Below, piece after piece: positions 19,466 through 27,684 of a DNA stretch of 64,000 nucleotides. The DNA is from Hyphomicrobiales bacterium. Its GTDB lineage: Bacteria > Pseudomonadota > Alphaproteobacteria > Rhizobiales > Rhizobiaceae. The number at the start of each line of letters is the position of its first letter. Position 1 is the stretch's first letter. The position numbers and the translations under genes are program-made. The notes under the pieces are model-generated. The model was not told the DNA's origin and ran no database searches. It saw nothing but the letters and a program-made list of their open reading frames with translations. Where the stretch lies: contig UBMI01000018.1 in the NCBI GenBank assembly GCA_900466475.1, positions 1-64,000 of the forward strand, given 5' to 3'.

Positions 19466-20974
19466 TCAGACCGAAAGCCGGATGACGCTGTAGGACAGAG
19501 GCTTCAGGCTCGCGCGCAATCTGCCGTCCTCGACTTTCGCGTTCTCGACTTTGATCGGGGCAACCGTCTCCGGCTGCCGTGCCGTGTTGACCGCCTGCAG
19601 GTCAGGATGCGTCATCTCCAGCTGCTCGAGCACACGGGCATTGGCAAAGCCGTCCAGCCGGGCGTCGAGGTCAAGTGCGCTTTGCGGATGACGGTTGACG
19701 ATAAAGAAGGTCAGCGTCTTGCCGTCGTCGGAAAGGACCGCGGATGTGTCCAGATAGGGCACATCGTCCGCTTCGTCGCAATCGTAGGTCGGCGCGTCAG
19801 TGATGATTTGCAGGGCTGATCCCCGGCCGTATTTCGACGCGAAGTAGAAGGGATAATAGATCGTCTGACGCCAGGCCGGACCACCATTCTCGGTCATGAT
19901 CGGAGCGATGACATTGACGAGCTGGGCGATGCAGGCGATGCGGACGCGGTCCGAACGGCGGATGAAGGTGTTGAGAATCCCGCCGACCTGCAACACGTCC
20001 TCGAAATTATAGACGTCTTCGAGAAGGTGTGGGGCATCGGGCCATTCGTTTTTGGCGAGGATATCCTTGTCCTGCTGGTTGGAATGATACCAGACATTCC
20101 ATTCGTCGAAGGAAATGCCGATCGTCTTCTTCGACCGCTTCTTCGCCTTGATGTAGTCGATCACACCGCCGATCGTGGTGATGTAACGGTCAAGCTTTGT
20201 CGTGCGGGCAAGGTAGTTGAGCGTATTTTTCTCGCGGTTTGCGAAATACATATGCAGGGAAATATAGTCGGCGCTGTCATAGCACTCGCTGAGGACCTCT
20301 GCTTCCCAATCCGGATAGGTCTTCATATCGGAATGCGAGGAGCCGCAGACCACGAGTTCCAGCGACTTGTCGAAATTCCGCATGGCCTTTGCCGTTTCGT
20401 CGGCGAGCCGGCCATATTCGTGCGCTGACTTGTGTCCTACCTGCCAGGGGCCGTCCATTTCGTTGCCGAGGCACCACAATTTGACGTTATGAGGTGCCTC
20501 CCAACCATGCTTGCGACGCAGGTCCGACCAAAAGGTGCCGCCGGGATGGTTGCAATATTCGAGGAAATTGCGGGCCGAATCCAGCCCGCGTGAGCCGAGG
20601 TTGACGGCGAGCATGGGCTCCGTCTTCGCCTTCTTGCACCAGTCGACGAATTCATTGACGCCGATTTGGTTGCTTTCACGGGTACGCCAGGCAAGATCCA
20701 GCCGGACAGGACGTTCGGAACGCGGACCAACGCCGTCTTGCCAATCATAGGCGGAAACGAAATTGCCGCCAGGGTAACGACAGTAGGGCGTATCGAGTTG
20801 CTGGACGAGATCGATAACGTCTTGCCGGAAGCCGTCCGCGTCTGCTGTCGGATGCCCTGGCTCGTATATGCCGCCGTAAACGGCTCTCCCGAGGTGCTCA
20901 AGGAACGAACTGTAAAGTCTGGGATCAATGCTCGCGACCCGAAAATCGCGATGAACAACAACATTCGCTTTCAA
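19466..20974 (-). CDS. abfA: GH51 alpha-L-arabinofuranosidase, cytoplasmic
   Basis: A 502-residue glycoside hydrolase family 51 enzyme without signal peptide, so it should remove terminal arabinofuranose from imported oligosaccharides in the cytoplasm. The acid/base Glu172 lies in LGNEMDGPW and the nucleophile Glu291 in FDEWNVWY, inside the (beta/alpha)8 barrel; a beta-sandwich follows. The TTG at 20974 is chosen because GGGAGGG lies 4 bases upstream and the resulting KANVVVHRDF beginning is typical of the family. It lies between an ArsR-type regulator and a Dpp-type importer, all on one strand. Confidence 0.92.
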   Translation of the reverse strand: MKANVVVHRDFRVASIDPRLYSSFLEHLGRAVYGGIYEPGHPTADADGFRQDVIDLVQQLDTPYCRYPGGNFVSAYDWQDGVGPRSERPVRLDLAWRTRESNQIGVNEFVDWCKKAKTEPMLAVNLGSRGLDSARNFLEYCNHPGGTFWSDLRRKHGWEAPHNVKLWCLGNEMDGPWQVGHKSAHEYGRLADETAKAMRNFDKSLELVVCGSSHSDMKTYPDWEAEVLSECYDSADYISLHMYFANREKNTLNYLARTTKLDRYITTIGGVIDYIKAKKRSKKTIGISFDEWNVWYHSNQQDKDILAKNEWPDAPHLLEDVYNFEDVLQVGGILNTFIRRSDRVRIACIAQLVNVIAPIMTENGGPAWRQTIYYPFYFASKYGRGSALQIITDAPTYDCDEADDVPYLDTSAVLSDDGKTLTFFIVNRHPQSALDLDARLDGFANARVLEQLEMTHPDLQAVNTARQPETVAPIKVENAKVEDGRLRASLKPLSYSVIRLSV

Positions 20975-21013
20975 CGAACCCTCCCGTAAATATCGATTTC
21001 TTCGTTCTTGTGC

Positions 21014-21029
21014 AGCTATCTTGATAGCT
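21014..21029. promoter_or_regulatory. Inverted repeat upstream of the arabinofuranosidase gene
   Basis: AGCTATC-TT-GATAGCT is a perfect 7+2+7 inverted repeat 40 bases upstream of the GH51 start, within a 206-base, partly AT-rich gap after the regulator gene. It is a reasonable operator for the adjacent ArsR-type regulator, but binding is inferred from position only. Confidence 0.4.
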
Positions 21030-21180
21030 TGATGAGTGCGAGTCAATCGAACAGCGTGTGAGTTGTTGGCAGCCTGCCAGTGAAAAATAATAGTTATTTA
21101 ACAATAATTTAGGGAACAATTTCCATTGTCCGGAGAAAAATTTCTCGCGACTTTAAAATCAGGATTTTCGATATTGTTCG

Positions 21181-22104
21181 TTAAATATAGAGGCGCATAA
21201 CAATGTCGCGGCCATGATTCCCAAATCCACGACCAAATATGTTGACGCCACCGGTATGGCTGGCGTTCTCGGCAATGCCGATCCGCAGGCGGATCGAGGA
21301 ATGCTGCGCGAGAGCAAGGTCTTCCACCGTGACGTTGGAGGTTGAGATGCCGTCGATGAATGTGCCGCGTGTGGAGATACGCCAGGTCTTCAACTTGCCG
21401 TACTGAGAGCCTTCCAGCTTCCACCAGGCAGGTGTGTGAGCACCGCGCTTGTCACCGTAGTCGCCCGGAGAAGTCCAGGTGCCGACCGGTATTCCATTGA
21501 CCCAGATCGTGATGTCGGAGGGCCAATCGGGATTGGTCCCAGGTACTTCCGAAGACAGTTCCATCGAGAATTCAATGGCGCGCACGTCCTTGTTCAAAAC
21601 CTTGGCATTGTTCGGGAATTTGTATTCGACATAACCCCTCCCGAACCACACAAGACCGGCCTGCATGCGCTGCGGATCAAGGAAGTAATCGGGAACATCG
21701 AGCAAGCCGATTACACTGTCACTGGAGCAAAGGCCGCATGGGGCGTGGATATCGCAGCTCGTGTAGAGCCCAACCGGCATCTCGACCTCGATGACGTCAT
21801 CCGCCTTGTTGACGGACTTGTCCTCAAAGCTGATGAGGATTTCGTCATAAACTGCGGAGCAGATCTTCTGATTGCCCTTCCGGCCTTTGGCGAGGCGGGA
21901 TTCGACCAATCCTACCTCTTCCAGAATTTGAATTCCGGTTGCGACGGTGGACTGCGGCAACGACAGAGCCCGGGCCATGTCGTTGACGTTCATGGGGCCT
22001 TTTGAACACAAAAGTTTAAGGAGTTGCAGGCGCCCAGGCGCCGAGAGCGCTTTGATTACGGTGTCATTGACTCCGGCATCGATCGTCAAAAACGAGCGTT
22101 CCAT
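21181..22104 (-). CDS. ArsR-type winged-helix regulator with a large C-terminal sensor domain
   Basis: A 307-residue protein. Residues 15-80 form an ArsR-like winged helix (LSAPGRLQLLKLL, then LSLPQSTVATGIQILEEVGLV). A roughly 200-residue region rich in Trp, Gly and beta-strand pattern follows, far longer than normal ArsR proteins of about 100 residues. A C-x5-C-x2-C cluster lies at residues 117, 123 and 126. The C-terminal part resembles a carbohydrate-binding beta-sandwich more than a metal sensor, and the neighbour is an arabinofuranosidase, so it may sense arabinose or an arabinoside. The ATG at 22104 follows GGAGAAG; 22125 is an alternative. Confidence 0.75.
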   Translation of the reverse strand: MERSFLTIDAGVNDTVIKALSAPGRLQLLKLLCSKGPMNVNDMARALSLPQSTVATGIQILEEVGLVESRLAKGRKGNQKICSAVYDEILISFEDKSVNKADDVIEVEMPVGLYTSCDIHAPCGLCSSDSVIGLLDVPDYFLDPQRMQAGLVWFGRGYVEYKFPNNAKVLNKDVRAIEFSMELSSEVPGTNPDWPSDITIWVNGIPVGTWTSPGDYGDKRGAHTPAWWKLEGSQYGKLKTWRISTRGTFIDGISTSNVTVEDLALAQHSSIRLRIGIAENASHTGGVNIFGRGFGNHGRDIVMRLYI

Positions 22105-22134
22105 GGCTTCTCCATGCTGCGTCACACACCGATT

Positions 22135-22155
22135 TATATCGATAATGCTGATATA
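22135..22155. promoter_or_regulatory. Inverted repeat upstream of the ArsR-type regulator
   Basis: TATATC and GATATA form a 6-bp inverted repeat separated by 9 bases, 30-50 bases before the regulator start, in AT-rich DNA. It is a possible autoregulatory operator. The sequence differs from the repeat upstream of the GH51 gene, so a common site is not shown. Confidence 0.25.
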
Positions 22156-22262
22156 GCAAGCGGCGCGTGGATATAGATCGACTTCCCTGATTTAAATCTC
22201 AGGATTCGTTGAAATTGACAAGCGCGTCTCTCCGCAAAACCACGTCGGTTCGCAAACCGGAG

Positions 22263-23321
22263 TTACGAACCAGAGTTGCCTGGTACGATGCCCGTAATCT
22301 CGGGAACGAAGGCGGTGATCTTGCCGCTCGATGGAATGTCCGGCGCCATGGAGCCGCATGCCAGACGTGCTGCGACTTCACCGATCATACGCCGCGGCGA
22401 TTTGGATGTAGCGATCCTCACGGGAAGCGCCGCCGCGAGTTCAAGGCCGTTGAAACCCGCCATCAGAATGTCGTCAGTCCGGGAAGCCTCGATGCCGGCA
22501 AATGCACCCCCCGCGGCCATGTCGTCATTGGAATAATAGATACAGTCGAGGTTCGGCTCGTCACGCAGCAACTGCTGTGTCAGATATTTGCCGAGACTGA
22601 CGGAGGAAAGGGTGTCACCCAGCCTTTGCCCGATGAAGGCGAGACCTGTTTCATGCAGGGCGCGCTCGAAGCCGGCCTTGCGTTTTGCTGCACGCAGGTC
22701 CCGCTCCAGCGCACTGCCGATATAGCCGAAACGCTTTCGGCCGGAGGCAATCAGCGCTCTCGCCATTTCCTCGCCTGCCTTTCCGTGCGACAGGCCGACA
22801 TTGAAATCGATCGGCGTACCATCGAGGTCCATGATCTGAATGACGGGAATATCCGCGCTTTTCAGTATTCTCACCGTATCTTCGGGCTGGTCGAGACCGG
22901 TGACGATAATGGCGCTCGGCCGCCAGGACAGCATGTCCCTGATAACGTCCCGTTCCTTGCGCGTATCATAGTCTGAGAGCCCGAAGACCGCCTGCATTCC
23001 GGACCCTTCGAGCCCGGTCGAAATGCCTGCGAGCACCTCGGGAAACACGATATTGGACATGCTCGGCACCACGACGGCGACGAGATTGGTTTTCTGTGAC
23101 GACAATGAAAGGGCAAGCCGATTGCCGACGTAACCGAGTTGTTCCGTCGCCGTCAGCACTTTCTGGCGAGTTTGCGCGGAGACGTCAGGTGCACCACGCA
23201 GTGCTCGGGATGCAGTCATCTTGCTCACGCCGGCCGCAGCGGCAACCTCTTCCAGAGTGGACTTGCGTATCCCCAAGGGGTCCCCCATCAGTGCCGACAC
23301 CAGCACACGCGCATAAATCAT
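22263..23321 (-). CDS. LacI-family regulator, GntR-like
   Basis: A protein of about 352 residues. It has a LacI helix-turn-helix (STLEEVAAAAGVSKMTASRAL) followed by the hinge (LALSLSSQKTNLVAVVVP, shortened) and a periplasmic-binding-protein-like sensor domain (YYSNDDMAAGGAFAGIE). It most resembles gluconate-type repressors that sense sugar acids. The start is uncertain: ATG 23321 and ATG 23288 both precede the HTH, and neither has a strong ribosome-binding site; the longer frame to 23417 runs through the operator palindrome and is rejected. It diverges from the dehydrogenase operon. Confidence 0.83.
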   Translation of the reverse strand: MIYARVLVSALMGDPLGIRKSTLEEVAAAAGVSKMTASRALRGAPDVSAQTRQKVLTATEQLGYVGNRLALSLSSQKTNLVAVVVPSMSNIVFPEVLAGISTGLEGSGMQAVFGLSDYDTRKERDVIRDMLSWRPSAIIVTGLDQPEDTVRILKSADIPVIQIMDLDGTPIDFNVGLSHGKAGEEMARALIASGRKRFGYIGSALERDLRAAKRKAGFERALHETGLAFIGQRLGDTLSSVSLGKYLTQQLLRDEPNLDCIYYSNDDMAAGGAFAGIEASRTDDILMAGFNGLELAAALPVRIATSKSPRRMIGEVAARLACGSMAPDIPSSGKITAFVPEITGIVPGNSGS

Positions 23322-23355
23322 AAGCCGATTTCGCAAAAAGAGGAATTGCCGACGC

Positions 23356-23406
23356 TTGACATATGTTACGAAATTGAGGCTTGTTATCGATACCGGTATC
23401 GATAAC
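23356..23406 (+). promoter_or_regulatory. Promoter -35 element and 24-bp perfect palindromic operator
   Basis: A consensus TTGACA stands at 23356-23361. About 20 bases downstream, 23383-23406 is a perfect 24-bp palindrome made of the half-site GTTATCGATACC and its reverse complement. This symmetric, CG-centred form is typical of LacI-family operators, especially gluconate-type ones, and it would cover the -10 region of the dehydrogenase promoter. No good -10 hexamer at normal spacing is visible. Confidence 0.7.
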
Positions 23407-23446
23407 ACCGTACTCAACGCTGGTATTCCACGTTGGAGGAGGAGCT

Positions 23447-24361
23447 GTGCAGGACATACGGACAGCAGCGGTCATCGGCCTTGGATCGATGGGATGGGGC
23501 GCTGCCCTGTCGCTTCTGAGGGCGGGGTTTATCGTCCACGGATGTGATGTCCGATCGGATGTGTTGCAGCGCTTTTCGGAAGCGGGCGGCAAATCCTGCG
23601 AGACACCGTCCAAAGCGACAGCGGAAGCCGATGTGGTGTTCGTGTTCGTCGTCAACAGCAGTCAGGCCGAGGATGTGTTGTTCGGGCCGGGCGGTGCGCT
23701 GGAGACGGCTCGCGCCGGCACCGTCTTTCTGCTTTGCGCCACCATGGCGCCGAGCGCCACAGTCGCGATTGCCGACCGACTGGAAGCTGCCGGCATGCTT
23801 GTCGTCGATGCGCCGGTTTCGGGCGGCCACGCCAAGGCGCTTTCCGGCGAGATGGTCGTTATGGGCTCTGGCTCGCCGGAGGCTTTTGCGCGCGCACAGC
23901 CGGCGCTCGATGCGGTCTCCGGCAAGGTCTTCCGGCTCGGGGACAGGCCCGGCCCCGGTTCGCAGGTGAAGATGATCAACCAACTGCTGGCCGGGGTGCA
24001 TATCGCCGTGACGGCCGAGGCGATGACGTTTGCAGCCAAGACCGGGATCGACCTTAAGACGCTTTACGAGGTCCTGCGGGTTTCGGCAGGCTCCTCCTGG
24101 ATGTTCGAGAACCGGGGCGAACATATCGTCTCGGGAGACTATACACCGCGCTCGGCGGTGGACATCTTCGTCAAGGATCTCGGCATCGTCGCCTCTGAGG
24201 CAGACCGGGCAGGCGCCGCCACTCCGCTCGCTTCGACTGCGCTCTCGCTGTTCCAGCAGGCAGCCGAAGCCGGTCTCGGCAAGGAGGATGATGCCGCCGT
24301 CGCAAAGGTCCTTGCCGAAAAGAGCGGCATCGTCCTGCCGGGCATGACTGTTATTCGCTGA
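23447..24361 (+). CDS. Beta-hydroxyacid dehydrogenase, L-threonate dehydrogenase-like (LtnD)
   Basis: A 304-residue NAD(P)-dependent dehydrogenase of the 3-hydroxyisobutyrate/6-phosphogluconate family. It shows the Rossmann motif GLGSMGWG, the substrate loop DAPVSGGHAKA and the catalytic Lys in GSQVKMINQLLAG. Length and sequence fit LtnD-type enzymes that oxidise C2 of L-threonate or related four-carbon acids, supported by a DenD-like gene downstream. The GTG at 23447 is chosen because GGAGGAGGAG directly precedes it and the Rossmann fold begins ten residues later. It is under the palindromic LacI-type operator. Confidence 0.8.
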   Translation: MQDIRTAAVIGLGSMGWGAALSLLRAGFIVHGCDVRSDVLQRFSEAGGKSCETPSKATAEADVVFVFVVNSSQAEDVLFGPGGALETARAGTVFLLCATMAPSATVAIADRLEAAGMLVVDAPVSGGHAKALSGEMVVMGSGSPEAFARAQPALDAVSGKVFRLGDRPGPGSQVKMINQLLAGVHIAVTAEAMTFAAKTGIDLKTLYEVLRVSAGSSWMFENRGEHIVSGDYTPRSAVDIFVKDLGIVASEADRAGAATPLASTALSLFQQAAEAGLGKEDDAAVAKVLAEKSGIVLPGMTVIR

Positions 24362-24382
24362 CAGGCACTGGGCAAAGGAGAC

Positions 24383-24475
24383 ATGAGACTTATGTTCGAT
24401 TGCTACCACCCGCAGATCATGCAAGGTAAGTTGACCTGCAGGTTGCAGTTTTGTTTGATTTTATCCGGTCGCTAA
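24383..24475 (+). pseudogene. Remnant of a hydroxypyruvate isomerase/OtnI-like gene
   Basis: A 30-codon frame (ATG 24383 to TAA) begins MRLMFDCYHPQIMQGKLT. This matches the internal strand of Hyi/OtnI TIM-barrel isomerases (LxxxxDxYHxQxMEGxLT, near residue 175 of about 260). Both the preceding 170 or so residues and the conserved IGHxQIA segment that should follow are missing, so the rest appears deleted. An AGGAG site precedes the ATG, perhaps left from the original start. OtnI genes often lie beside ltnD and denD, so this looks like a decayed third pathway gene. The following 150 bases contain nothing I recognise. Confidence 0.6.
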
Positions 24476-24631
24476 CGTTCCTGCATATCGGTCCGGGCTT
24501 TGGAAAACTTGAAGGAATAGATGGCGTTGCGCTTGGTGTGACGCGCGGAATCCAACCGGGGAGAACGGGTTCCGATCTGACACGAGGTCGTCTCGAAGAA
24601 CGAGAGCGGCGGCGCTGGGAGGTAAGCAGAC

Positions 24632-25618
24632 ATGCATGTGATGATTTTGGGTGCGGCAGGCATGGTCGGCCGCAAGCTGGTCGAAAGAATTGCCCGCGAA
24701 CCTGACGCGCTCGGCACTACGATCAGTCGATTGACGCTGGTCGATGCATTTCAGCCGCCGGTACCCGAAGCCCTTCAGTCCCTGTCAAACGCCATGACGT
24801 TCGATCTTGCTCGGGCGGGTGTTGCCGACAAGCTGATCGAGGCCCGGCCGGATCTGATCTTTCATCTGGCGGCGATCGTTTCAGGCGAGGCGGAAGCGGA
24901 TTTCGATAAGGGCTATGCCGTCAATCTCGATGGGACGCGCGCACTGTTCGACGCAATCCGCCAAGAGGGTCTGAAATCTCACTATATGCCGCGTGTCGTG
25001 TTTGCGTCCTCCATCGCCGTGTTCGGCACGCCTTTCCCTGATGTCATTCCGGACGAGTTCTTCTCCACGCCCCTGACAAGTTACGGAACCCAGAAAGCCA
25101 TCGCCGAGTTGCTGCTTGCAGACTACTCGCGTCGCGGGATTTTCGATGGCGTCGGCATTCGCCTGCCGACGATCTGCGTGCGCCCTGGCGCACCGAACAA
25201 GGCCGCATCCGGTTTCTTCTCCAATATTCTGCGTGAGCCGCTCGCCGGCAAGCCGGCCGTGCTGCCGGTCGGCGATGGCGTCCGGCACTGGTTCGCAAGT
25301 CCGAGGGCGGCGGTTGGTTTCTTCATTCATGCTGCAAAAATCGATACGGCAAAGGTGGGGTCGCGGCGCAACCTGACCATGCCGGGTCTCTCGGCGCTGG
25401 TTTCGGAGGAGATCGAAGCTTTGCGCCGGGTTGCGGGCGACAAGGCAGTTGCGCTGATCAAGCGAGAGCGCGACCCGGTGATCGAACGTATCGTCGCCGG
25501 CTGGCCGACGCAGTTCGATGCGAAGCGGGCGTCCGAGCTCGGCTTTACGGCGGAGACGAGTTTCGACGAGATCCTGCGGGTGCATATCGAGGACGAACTC
25601 GGCGGGAGGATTGCATGA
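24632..25618 (+). CDS. denD: D-erythronate dehydrogenase-like (DenD) extended SDR
   Basis: A 328-residue NAD-dependent epimerase/dehydratase-fold protein with the Rossmann motif GAAGMVGRK, FHLAAIVSGEAE, the Ser in FASSIAVFG and the catalytic YGTQK. The overall pattern (RLPTICVRPGAPNKAASGF, shortened; WFASPRAAV) matches DenD enzymes that oxidise D-erythronate at C2 to 2-oxo-erythronate. The kinase OtnK and aldolase OtnC that normally follow are absent here, and an isomerase remnant lies upstream, so the present role may have shifted. GGGAGG precedes the ATG, and the stop overlaps the SDR start by four bases. Confidence 0.8.
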   Translation: MHVMILGAAGMVGRKLVERIAREPDALGTTISRLTLVDAFQPPVPEALQSLSNAMTFDLARAGVADKLIEARPDLIFHLAAIVSGEAEADFDKGYAVNLDGTRALFDAIRQEGLKSHYMPRVVFASSIAVFGTPFPDVIPDEFFSTPLTSYGTQKAIAELLLADYSRRGIFDGVGIRLPTICVRPGAPNKAASGFFSNILREPLAGKPAVLPVGDGVRHWFASPRAAVGFFIHAAKIDTAKVGSRRNLTMPGLSALVSEEIEALRRVAGDKAVALIKRERDPVIERIVAGWPTQFDAKRASELGFTAETSFDEILRVHIEDELGGRIA

Positions 25619-26388
25619 GCGGGAGTTCCGGCGAGCAGTCGAAGATTGCCCTTGTGACTGGCGGAGGCACGGGTGTTGGCCGCGCAATCGCAAGAGGACT
25701 GGGGACTGCGGGCTACAAAGTGGTTATTTCGGGGCGACGCGCCGAGATTCTCGGAAAAGCCGCCGCCGAACTCGCCAGCGAGACTGGTGCAGAAGTTACC
25801 GCAATCCGCGCCGATGTCGGCGATCCGGTTTCAGTCAGAGCATTGTTCGATGCGATCGAAAATCAGTATGGCCGCCTCGATCTCCTGGTCAACAATGCCG
25901 GTGTCTCGGCGCCGGGGATATCGTTGGAGGACGTATCTTTCGAAGACTGGAGCGCCGTCGTATCGGCCAATCTGACGGGCGCCTTTCTCTGCACGCAGCA
26001 GGCGTTCAGGCTGATGAAGGGTCAGATGCCGCGTGGCGGCCGCATCATCAACAACGGCTCGGTTTCGGCAACGACGCCACGTCCGAATTCCGCGCCCTAT
26101 ACGGCGACCAAGCATGCAATCACCGGACTGACGAAATCGACCGCTCTCGACGGTCGCGAATTCGATATTGCGTGCGGCCAGATCGATATCGGCAATGCGG
26201 CAAGCGACATGACGAAAAGAATGGCCACCGGCGTTCTTCAGGCCAATGGCACGACTGCCGTGGAGGAGACGATTGATCCCAAACATATCGCCGATGCGGT
26301 CGTCTATATGGCGGGCCTGCCGCTCAGCGCCAACGTGCTGACGATGACCGTGATGGCGACCAGGATGCCCTTCGTCGGGCGCGGGTGA
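25615..26388 (+). CDS. Short-chain dehydrogenase/reductase (classical SDR)
   Basis: A 257-residue classical SDR with coenzyme motif GGGTGVGRAIA, NNAG in LLVNNAGVS, the catalytic Ser in NNGSVSAT and Tyr-Lys in YTATKHA. It overlaps the DenD-like gene by four bases, so the two are co-translated. Likely substrates are sugars, sugar alcohols or keto acids of the same pathway. SDR substrate specificity cannot be read from motifs, and the coenzyme preference is unclear. Confidence 0.85.
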   Translation: MSGSSGEQSKIALVTGGGTGVGRAIARGLGTAGYKVVISGRRAEILGKAAAELASETGAEVTAIRADVGDPVSVRALFDAIENQYGRLDLLVNNAGVSAPGISLEDVSFEDWSAVVSANLTGAFLCTQQAFRLMKGQMPRGGRIINNGSVSATTPRPNSAPYTATKHAITGLTKSTALDGREFDIACGQIDIGNAASDMTKRMATGVLQANGTTAVEETIDPKHIADAVVYMAGLPLSANVLTMTVMATRMPFVGRG

Positions 26389-26432
26389 CCAGCGGTCCTG
26401 CGCCAGCGAAAAGCATGAGAATACGAATACAT

Positions 26433-26445
26433 AGCATGTGATGCT
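26433..26445. promoter_or_regulatory. Inverted repeat before the CUT1 importer genes
   Basis: AGCAT-GTG-ATGCT is a perfect 5+3+5 inverted repeat 21 bases upstream of the importer ATPase start, in the 78-base gap after the SDR gene. On its reverse strand it shares the core GCATCA with the inverted repeat at 33492-33505 near the GntR gene. It may be an operator, but the site is short. Confidence 0.3.
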
Positions 26446-26466
26446 CGATATCTGGGAGGAGGGAGT

Positions 26467-27534
26467 ATGGCAGGTGTTCAATTCGCGGAAGTGCGCAAAT
26501 CGTTCGGCGCATTTCCGGTCATCAAAGGCGTGAACATCGATATTGCCGATGGTGAATTCGTCATTCTCGTCGGCCCGTCAGGCTGCGGCAAGTCCACGCT
26601 GCTGCGCATGCTGGCGGGGCTGGAAAACATCTCCGCGGGCGAAATCCGGATCGGCGGGCGGGTGGTGAACACCTTGCCGCCGAAGGATCGCGACATCGCC
26701 ATGGTCTTCCAGAACTACGCGCTCTATCCGCACATGACGGTGCAGCAGAACATGGGCTTTTCGCTGATGCTCAACAAGGCGCCGAAGGCCGAAGCCGAAA
26801 AGCGGGTGAAATATGCCGCCGGCATTCTCGGGCTCGATGCGCTGCTCGACCGTTATCCACGCCAGCTTTCCGGCGGCCAGCGCCAGCGTGTCGCCATGGG
26901 CCGCGCCATCGTGCGCGATCCGGAAGTCTTCCTTTTCGATGAGCCGCTCTCCAATCTGGATGCGAAGCTGCGCGTCGCCATGCGAGCCGAGATCAAGGAG
27001 CTGCACCAGCGGTTGAAGACCACTACCGTCTACGTCACCCACGACCAAATCGAAGCGATGACCATGGCCGACAAGATCGTCGTCATGCATGACGGGATCG
27101 TCGAGCAGGTAGGTTCGCCTTTGGAACTCTACGACAAGCCGGCCAATCTCTTCGTCGGCGGCTTCATAGGCTCGCCTGCAATGAACATGATCAAGGGCAG
27201 GCTCGATCCCGAGAATGCAGCGCGTTTTATCACTGCCGATGGCACGGCGCTTCCGGTCGCCAATGCGCCGGAAAGCGCTAAAGGACGTGATCTCGTCTAC
27301 GGGCTTCGGCCTGAATATATCGTGCTCGATGCCGGCGGCCTGCCAGGTGAGATCGTCGTCATAGAGCCAACCGGTTACGAGACACATCTCACTTTGAAGC
27401 TTGGCGGCACAGATCTCAACTGTGTCTTTCGCGAACGCGTCAATGCACGGCCGGGCGAAAGCCTGCATGTGATGATCGACGCCTCGCATGTTCATCTCTT
27501 CGATGCAGAAGGCGGCCAGAGATTGACCAATTAA
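26467..27534 (+). CDS. CUT1 sugar ABC transporter ATPase (UgpC/MalK-type)
   Basis: A 355-residue ATPase with Walker A GPSGCGKST, signature LSGGQRQRVAMGRA, Walker B VFLFDEPLSNLD and switch His in VYVTHD. A C-terminal regulatory OB-fold domain of about 120 residues follows, as in MalK/UgpC. It probably powers the binding protein and two permeases encoded downstream. GGGAGGAGGG precedes the ATG. Encoding the ATPase first is common in rhizobial CUT1 operons. Confidence 0.9.
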   Translation: MAGVQFAEVRKSFGAFPVIKGVNIDIADGEFVILVGPSGCGKSTLLRMLAGLENISAGEIRIGGRVVNTLPPKDRDIAMVFQNYALYPHMTVQQNMGFSLMLNKAPKAEAEKRVKYAAGILGLDALLDRYPRQLSGGQRQRVAMGRAIVRDPEVFLFDEPLSNLDAKLRVAMRAEIKELHQRLKTTTVYVTHDQIEAMTMADKIVVMHDGIVEQVGSPLELYDKPANLFVGGFIGSPAMNMIKGRLDPENAARFITADGTALPVANAPESAKGRDLVYGLRPEYIVLDAGGLPGEIVVIEPTGYETHLTLKLGGTDLNCVFRERVNARPGESLHVMIDASHVHLFDAEGGQRLTN

Positions 27535-27684
27535 GCCTTCAGGCGGGGCGCGGCAGAGGAGGAGTCTTCCCGCCCATTCGCCAGATGGCTGGCATCCCAT
27601 TTCAGGATGCGGGTACCGTCGTTCATCAAGCGGGAGATGAATGTCGGAGAATTCTCTCCCGCTTTTTCCAGGAGGAGGAATATA

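Noticed and set aside
23322..23417. Longer LacI-regulator frame starting at 23417
   Set aside because: It would be translated through the 24-bp operator palindrome, and its extra residues do not resemble a LacI N-terminus. A later start is preferred.
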